A stretch of DNA of 28,604 nt, taken from positions 1 through 28,604 of the forward strand of contig SKIM01000187.1 in the NCBI GenBank assembly GCA_007116445.1. The letters are read 5' to 3'. Each line of letters begins with the position of its first letter. Within the stretch, counting starts at the first letter, position 1. The stretch comes from Natronohydrobacter sp. GTDB lineage: Bacteria > Pseudomonadota > Alphaproteobacteria > Rhodobacterales > Rhodobacteraceae. The notes beneath the pieces were generated by a model. It was given only the letters and a program-made list of their open reading frames with translations, had not been told where the DNA came from and ran no database searches. The translations under genes were made by a program, and so were the position numbers. Below, one piece after another: positions 24,173 through 28,604 of this stretch.

Positions 24173-24204
24173 GCGGTCGGGGCCTCTGCTCAGGCCCCGA
24201 CTGC
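24173..24204 (+). terminator. Strong hairpin ending the pilin operon, overlapping the tetR stop
   Basis: Stem GTCGGGGCCT (24176-24185) / AGGCCCCGAC (24192-24201) is perfect over 10 bp with loop CTGCTC. It extends to 13 bp through one G-T wobble. CTTTCG follows on the plus strand, a weak T-tract. The stop codon of the converging TetR gene (24190-24192) lies across the loop and the second arm. Confidence 0.65.
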
Positions 24205-24777
24205 CTTTCGCACCATGTCCCAATAGATATCCTCGACGCGGGCAAGGCTCAGCCGTCCGCCTTCGCGATACCATGTATTGACGCCGGTCAGCATGGCGAT
24301 CAGGGCGAAGGCCGCAAGTTTCGTATCTGGCAGCGTGACCTGCCCGGACTCGACACCTTTTGCCAAGAGCCCCTCAAGATGCGCTTCATAGCTGCGGCGC
24401 ATCGCCTCGATCCGGGCGAAATTCGCAGGCTCCAGATTGCGCAACTCCATGTAGCTGACAAAGACAGCATCGCTGCGCGCCGAATGAAAGCGGATATGAA
24501 ACCGGGTGAATTGCTCAAGCGCCGCCAGCGGGTCAGGGCAGGGCGGCAGGGTGGCCAGCGCGTCGAGCAATTCCTGCATATGCGCCTGCATCAGATCAAA
24601 CAGCAGGGATTGCTTGTCGGGGGTGTAAAGATACAGCGCGCCCGCCTGCACGCCGACCTGCTGTGCGATCTGGCGCATCGACACAGCGGCAAATCCGTGC
24701 CGTGCAAAGAGTTGCAGCGCAACCTGCCGGACCCGCGGGCCGGTGATTTCGCCTGAGGAGTTTTTCTTGCGCGCCAT
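24190..24777 (-). CDS. TetR-family transcriptional regulator
   Basis: A 195-residue repressor-type regulator. The N-terminal TetR helix-turn-helix spans about 15-56 (ALQLFARHGFAAVSMRQIAQQVGVQAGALYLYTPDKQSLL). The remaining helices form the ligand and dimer domain, with a large share of hydrophobic and His/Arg residues (FTRFHIRFH). The effector cannot be inferred. The ATG has only a weak GACAAG upstream. It is divergent from a small lipoprotein gene with 97 bases between. A TGCAA-N6-TTGCA inverted repeat in that space may be its own operator. Confidence 0.92.
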   Translation of the reverse strand: MARKKNSSGEITGPRVRQVALQLFARHGFAAVSMRQIAQQVGVQAGALYLYTPDKQSLLFDLMQAHMQELLDALATLPPCPDPLAALEQFTRFHIRFHSARSDAVFVSYMELRNLEPANFARIEAMRRSYEAHLEGLLAKGVESGQVTLPDTKLAAFALIAMLTGVNTWYREGGRLSLARVEDIYWDMVRKAVGA

Positions 24778-24807
24778 CTTGTCAATTCAGCCCGAAACGC
24801 GGCCATG

Positions 24808-24823
24808 TGCAACCCCGCTTGCA
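24808..24823. promoter_or_regulatory. TGCAA-N6-TTGCA inverted repeat, candidate TetR operator
   Basis: A 16-base two-fold symmetric site (arms 24808-24812 and 24819-24823), 31 bases upstream of the tetR start in the divergent gap. The right arm also forms TTGCAT, a possible -35 for the lipoprotein. The size suits TetR dimers, but the arms are only 5 bp. Confidence 0.25.
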
Positions 24824-24874
24824 TGCTGTGATGCTCTCGCGGTAAGCTCGGAACAGCAAAGACGAGGCAACACC

Positions 24875-25186
24875 GTGCAGCCCTTTCGCCGTTCTGTTTC
24901 ATGGCACCTTGCGTCGATATTGGGTGCCGCTTTGGTGTTGGTGGCCTGTTTCGGCCCGTCGGATCTGCCCCCGGCAAAAGCTGGCGGGGGTGAGGCCACA
25001 CCGGCGTTGTTGCCCCTCTCGCAGATCCTCGGGCAAGCGGCAGAGGGTGCGCGCAGTGCTGAGCTTGGGCAAGAGCCAGATGCGCGCATTGCGGCCCTGC
25101 GCGCCCGCGCCGAAGCGCTGCGCGGCCCTGTCATCACGCCATCAGAGCGGCGGCGGATGGAGGGGGCGGCCCGTCGCCTCGACTGA
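24875..25186 (+). CDS. Small putative lipoprotein of unknown function
   Basis: A 103-residue protein starting at GTG 24875. GAGG lies 8-9 bases upstream, and the sequence from this start has a basic N-terminus, a hydrophobic helix (LASILGAALVLVAC) and a lipobox LVAC at about 26-29. The mature part begins CFGPSDLPPA, is Ala/Arg/Glu-rich and probably helical (ARIAALRARAEALRG). An in-frame ATG at 24743 would give an N-terminus that overlaps tetR and lacks any signal, so it is rejected. Its 3' end overlaps the converging DUF3445-like gene by 45 bases. The function is unknown; the length and lipobox suggest a small outer- or inner-membrane lipoprotein. Confidence 0.65.
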   Translation: MQPFRRSVSWHLASILGAALVLVACFGPSDLPPAKAGGGEATPALLPLSQILGQAAEGARSAELGQEPDARIAALRARAEALRGPVITPSERRRMEGAARRLD

Positions 25187-25957
25187 GGCATCCAGGGCCG
25201 CGAGGGCGGCGCGCTGGTCGCAGGTCAGATCGCAGCGGCGCACCTGAGCCGTATGGATCGAGAAGACCACAGCGCCTGTCTGTGGCAGTTTCAGCAGCAC
25301 CTGCCGTTCCGAGCGGATGTAATCGCCCCCGCCATCCTTGTCCTTGGGCGCATATTCCGCGCGCGGCTGGTAGAGGGCGGGATTCGTGTAGCGCAGGATA
25401 TTGGCGCGCCAGAGCGGCTGATCAGGGCGGATCAGATCGAACATCCGCTGCACCCGCTGGCCCATGTCCTGATCGTATTGCGCTACTGGGGCGTGGATCC
25501 GCATCAGCGGGCGGCCCAGTTTCTCGGCCAGGGTCCAGCTGGAGGGAAAACACAGCACGGCGCCGGTCAACATATGTTCGTCGCCCTGTTTCTGCAGGAT
25601 GCAGAAATCGGCCTGCAGCAGGTGGCCAAGCGTCCAGAGCGGGCGCGCAGGGTCAGGGTGCACTGTTACCTCATCGGGACGCAGGATCGCCTCCGGTGTG
25701 ACCGTGAAGCCATGCGCGGGCATGTCGCGCAGCACGTTATCCAACAATTCTGACGCGGCATCATGCGCCTGCGGCAGGAGCGCCAGAACATCACGCTTGC
25801 GCGTGGCCAGCAGGCGCGCGCGCTCGGCCATCTGCGCGCCATAGGCAGTATCGACCATCAGCCAGTCGGCGCGCGCCAGCGGCATGACACCAGGCAAGCG
25901 ACGGGCGTGGGGCTGGGTCCAGGGCGCAAAGGGCAGGGTGTCGTGCAGGATCATCAT
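25142..25957 (-). CDS. DUF3445 / heme-dependent oxidative N-demethylase-like protein
   Basis: A 271-residue cytoplasmic protein of the DUF3445 family. That family includes the heme subunit of the heme-dependent N-demethylase (HODM) that oxidises dimethylamine-type substrates. Family-like segments, in order, are LQADFCIL (about 114-121), GAVLCFPSSW (132-141), IHAPV (154-158), WRANILR (183-189) and the best-conserved part RSERQVLLKLPQTGAVVFSIHT (215-236, given in two overlapping pieces: RSERQVLLKLP and TGAVVFSIHT). The ATG at 25957 is followed by a second ATG at 25954; neither has a clear SD. Earlier in-frame sequence to 26221 overlaps the neighbouring ligase and is spurious. It is divergent from the YbdK-like gene by 77 bases. 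HODM partner subunits are not present here, so the substrate is uncertain. Confidence 0.8.
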   Translation of the reverse strand: MMILHDTLPFAPWTQPHARRLPGVMPLARADWLMVDTAYGAQMAERARLLATRKRDVLALLPQAHDAASELLDNVLRDMPAHGFTVTPEAILRPDEVTVHPDPARPLWTLGHLLQADFCILQKQGDEHMLTGAVLCFPSSWTLAEKLGRPLMRIHAPVAQYDQDMGQRVQRMFDLIRPDQPLWRANILRYTNPALYQPRAEYAPKDKDGGGDYIRSERQVLLKLPQTGAVVFSIHTAQVRRCDLTCDQRAALAALDASVEATGRPLHPPPL

Positions 25958-26034
25958 GCTGACAGCGCTAGCCTGCGCTCGGACTTGGGTCAATTTCTTC
26001 TTGCGGGGCGTGCCGTCTGGGATAAGCTTAGTTA

Positions 26035-27168
26035 ATGAGTGATGACCCAACCACCTACACGCTCGGGATCGAAGAGGAATATCTTCTCGTTGATGTCGAG
26101 ACCGGCGCATTGACCGATGTGCCTGACGCGCTGATGCGCGATTGTGAGGCCGCGCTTGGCGAGAAAGTCTCGCCCGAATTCCTCGCCTGCCAGATTGAGG
26201 TCGGCACGGGCGTCTGCGCAAATATCGCAGAGGCGCGTGCCGATCTCGGGGCCTTGCGTCGCGCGATTGCCGATTGCGCCGCCGAGTATGGTCTTGCGCC
26301 GCTCGCTGTGTCTTGCCACCCCTTCGCCAACTGGCATGCGCGCAAACACACCGAAAAAGACCGCTACAATGCGCTGGCGCGCGACTTGGGCGGGGTGGTG
26401 CGGCGCATGCTGATCTGCGGGACGCATGTGCATGTGGGCCTGCCCGATGATGATCTGCGCATCGATATCATGCGCCAGATCGCCTATTTCCTGCCGCATC
26501 TGCTGGCGCTTTCGACATCCTCGCCGTTTTGGGGCGGGCAGGACACGGGTCTGAACAGCTACCGGCTGAGTGTGTTTGACAACCTGCCGCGCACGGGCCT
26601 GCCACCGGATTTCATCAGCTATGGCGAATATCGCCGTTCGGTCGATACCATCATCGAGGCTGGTCTGATCGAAGACACGACGAAGATCTGGTGGGACATT
26701 CGCCCCTCGGCCCGCTTTCCGACGCTGGAGGCGCGGATCTGCGATGTGATGCCAATCATGGAACACACGCTGACCATCGCCGCGCTGGTGCAGGCGATCA
26801 CGCGGATGCTGGTTGAGCTGCGCCGCCGCAATCAGCGCTGGCGGATTTATGACCGCTTCCTGATTGCCGAAAACCGCTGGCGTGCGCAGCGCTATGGGCC
26901 GCGCGAGGGGCTTCTGGATATCGGCAAGGGTGCGCTGGTTCCGATGGCGGATCTGATGGCCGAGCTCATCGAGTTGCTGGAAGCAGATGCGATGGTTTTG
27001 GGCTGCCTCAATGAACTGCGCGGAGCGCAGGATATTCTGTCCATGGGGACCAGTTCAGAGCGCCAGCGTGCGGTTCTTGCCGCCGCGCGGGACGACGGGG
27101 CCACAGATGAAGAGGCGCTGCGCGCCGTGGTGCACAGCCTGATCGCAGAGTTCCGAACCGGGCTCTGA
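26035..27168 (+). CDS. Carboxylate-amine ligase, YbdK/glutamate-cysteine ligase 2 family
   Basis: A 377-residue ATP-grasp-unrelated GCS2-family ligase. Motifs are GIEEEYLLVD (11-20), CQIEVGTGVC (52-61), ICGTHVHVGLPD (127-138, metal and ATP site) and IRPSARFPTLEARICDV (about 222-238). YbdK-type enzymes have weak glutamate-cysteine ligase activity, and most have unknown natural substrates, so gamma-glutamylcysteine formation is possible but unproven. The ATG start has a poor ribosome site. It is divergent from the DUF3445-like gene and converges on gltX with a 58-base gap. No glutathione synthetase is nearby. Confidence 0.88.
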   Translation: MSDDPTTYTLGIEEEYLLVDVETGALTDVPDALMRDCEAALGEKVSPEFLACQIEVGTGVCANIAEARADLGALRRAIADCAAEYGLAPLAVSCHPFANWHARKHTEKDRYNALARDLGGVVRRMLICGTHVHVGLPDDDLRIDIMRQIAYFLPHLLALSTSSPFWGGQDTGLNSYRLSVFDNLPRTGLPPDFISYGEYRRSVDTIIEAGLIEDTTKIWWDIRPSARFPTLEARICDVMPIMEHTLTIAALVQAITRMLVELRRRNQRWRIYDRFLIAENRWRAQRYGPREGLLDIGKGALVPMADLMAELIELLEADAMVLGCLNELRGAQDILSMGTSSERQRAVLAAARDDGATDEEALRAVVHSLIAEFRTGL

Positions 27169-27226
27169 TTTTTGCGTCGCATACGGGCATTGACGGCATG
27201 GCCGTGCAGGGGGGGGCGTCCGGCAC

Positions 27227-28555
27227 TCAGTCGAGCGCGCGCACCTGTTGCAGCAACGGCATCAGCGCGCGCATGTCTGGCCCATGGCTCTGACCTGTCA
27301 GAGCCTTGCGCAGCGGCATGAACAAGCCTTTGCCCTTTCGCCCGGTCGCGTCCTTGACCGCGCTTGTCCAATCGGCCCAGGCCTCGGGCCCGTAAGGCGG
27401 CGGGGGCAGAAGCTGAAGCGCTTCTGCGACAAATTCCGCGTCTTCGGGGGCAATTTCGGGCGCGGCACCGTCACGACACAGCGCCCACCAATCCGCCAGA
27501 TCATCCAGCTTCGCGATATTCTCGCGCGCGACATTCCAAAATTGCGGCGCGATCTGTGCCGGCACCCCAAGCGCTGCGATCTGATCGGCAACGGCTGCAT
27601 AGGGGCGGGACTGCAGATCAGCGCGGGTCAGTGGCCAGAGGTCTTCGGCATCGAATTTCGTCGGCGCGGACCCGAATTGGCCCAGATCGAAGCCCTCGGC
27701 GATGTCATCCAGCGTCATGCGCAGCTCGACCGGCTGGCTGGAGCCCAGCCGCGCCATCAGTGACAGAAGCGCTGCAGGCGTGACCCCTTGCGCGCGCAGA
27801 TCGCGCAAGCTCAGCGTGCCCAGACGTTTCGACAGCGCCTCGCCCTGCGGCCCGGTCAAGAGCGAGTGATGCGCGAAGGCCGGCGCGGTGCCGCCCAGCG
27901 CTTCGATGATCTGAATCTGGGTTGCGGTATTGGTCACATGGTCCGACCCGCGCACGATATGCGTGACGCCCATCTCCATGTCATCGACCACTGAGGCCAG
28001 CGTGTAGAGCACCTGACCATCGCCGCGGATCAGCACCGGGTCGGAAACGGAGGCCGCATCGATCGACAGCGCCCCGAGGATGCCATCCTCCCATTCGATC
28101 CGGTTCTGGTTCAGCAAAAACCGCCAGTAGCCTGCCCGCTCGGCGCGCAATGCTGCTTTCGCCGCATCGTCAAGCGCCAGCGCCGCGCGGTCATAAACCG
28201 GCGGGCGGCCCATATTGAGCTGCTTTTTGCGCTTCAGGTCCAGCTCTGTGGGGCTTTCAAAACACTCGTAGAAACGCCCATCCGCGCGCAGTTTGTCTGC
28301 CGCCGCCTGATAGCGGTCCAGGCGTTTCGACTGCTGTTCGATGCGGTCCCAGCCAAGCCCCAGCCAGTCCAGATCTTCCTGAATGGCGTCGATATAGTCC
28401 TGCTTCGACCGCTCTGCATCCGTATCATCAAGCCGTAAAATGAACTGCCCGCCGGATTTGCGCGCGATCAGGTAATTGAACAGTGCCGTGCGCAGATTTC
28501 CGATATGCAGATAGCCTGTGGGCGAGGGTGCAAAACGGGTGACGATCTGGGACAT
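27227..28555 (-). CDS. gltX: Glutamyl-tRNA synthetase
   Basis: Charges tRNA-Glu (and, in organisms with tRNA-dependent amidation, possibly tRNA-Gln). A 442-residue class I enzyme: HIGH motif in APSPTGYLHIGN (HIGN at 17-20), KMSKS-type loop LSKRLGTLS (241-249), and a GluRS-type C-terminal helical anticodon domain. The ATG at 28555 gives MSQIVTRFAPSPTG and has AGAGGT about 10 bases upstream; a 14-codon in-frame extension to 28597 is spurious. The length is typical of the shorter alphaproteobacterial GltX. Many alphaproteobacteria have two gltX genes; which one this is cannot be told from the sequence seen. A SPTxxLHIGN start and DDTD (57-60) are present, so it looks active. The 49 bases beyond the start at the window edge are not enough to define a promoter. 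Confidence 0.96.
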   Translation of the reverse strand: MSQIVTRFAPSPTGYLHIGNLRTALFNYLIARKSGGQFILRLDDTDAERSKQDYIDAIQEDLDWLGLGWDRIEQQSKRLDRYQAAADKLRADGRFYECFESPTELDLKRKKQLNMGRPPVYDRAALALDDAAKAALRAERAGYWRFLLNQNRIEWEDGILGALSIDAASVSDPVLIRGDGQVLYTLASVVDDMEMGVTHIVRGSDHVTNTATQIQIIEALGGTAPAFAHHSLLTGPQGEALSKRLGTLSLRDLRAQGVTPAALLSLMARLGSSQPVELRMTLDDIAEGFDLGQFGSAPTKFDAEDLWPLTRADLQSRPYAAVADQIAALGVPAQIAPQFWNVARENIAKLDDLADWWALCRDGAAPEIAPEDAEFVAEALQLLPPPPYGPEAWADWTSAVKDATGRKGKGLFMPLRKALTGQSHGPDMRALMPLLQQVRALD

Positions 28556-28604
28556 GGGGCGCTGACCTCTGATGGAAAACCAGCCTTCCTGTTTCACATG
28601 GGCG

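Noticed and set aside
25964..25979. AGCGC-N6-GCGCT inverted repeat near the DUF3445-like start
   Set aside because: Five-bp GC-rich arms are common by chance in this base composition.
27193..27216. ACGGC-ATG-GCCGT hairpin followed by eight G between the YbdK-like gene and gltX
   Set aside because: The stem is short with a 3-base loop and has no T-tract on either strand, so it is not a convincing terminator.

Overview
This window looks like ordinary chromosome from an alphaproteobacterium of the Rhodobacterales/Rhodobacteraceae type. The evidence is high GC, an archaeal-type class I lysyl-tRNA synthetase, dnaG directly upstream of rpoD, an HdaA-type DnaA regulator with a variant clamp motif, and several small Rhodobacteraceae-style exported proteins. 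I cannot name the species from sequence alone. There is no integrase, transposase, phage gene or CRISPR array.

Layout. (1) 3-4066, minus strand: rpoD preceded by dnaG, the core transcription/replication pair. (2) 4214-4732, plus: a methionine sulfoxide reductase B with a twin-arginine-like leader, tail to tail with (3) a minus-strand block at 4735-10268. Read in its own direction this block is a TerB-like protein, an AI-2E/PerM-family membrane protein coupled by a 1-base overlap to HdaA, a secreted YbaY-like/MliC-like/META fusion protein and polyphosphate kinase. (4) 10375-11994, plus: lysK, converging on a sulfotransferase-like protein (12088-12972, minus). (5) tRNA-Thr(UGU) at 13151-13226, then a plus-strand sensory cluster: a small membrane-anchored protein, a six-TM chemoreceptor and a two-TM double-HAMP chemoreceptor. 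(6) A small exported protein (18116-18469) converging on glutamate dehydrogenase (18566-19996). (7) 20294-24156, plus: a tight three-gene Tad/Flp-type minor pilin operon. It consists of a von Willebrand A protein, a TadE-like protein and a TadE-like protein with a large beta-rich C-terminal extension, closed by a strong hairpin. (8) A TetR regulator divergent from a small lipoprotein. (9) A DUF3445/heme-dependent N-demethylase-like protein divergent from a YbdK-type carboxylate-amine ligase, and finally gltX at the right edge.

How they fit. Most genes are housekeeping (sigma factor, primase, two tRNA synthetases, a tRNA, GDH, PPK, HdaA). The accessory interest lies in the envelope and surface genes. 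The Tad-like operon may display an adhesin-like tip protein, the two chemoreceptors share one signalling chassis with different sensors, and one exported protein fuses three stress/envelope domains. The 297-base gap between gdh and the pilin operon carries three copies of TGCCACA, the best unexplained regulatory signal I found. I did not find a clearly new multi-gene system; the best candidates for novelty are the extended pilin and the three-domain fusion.
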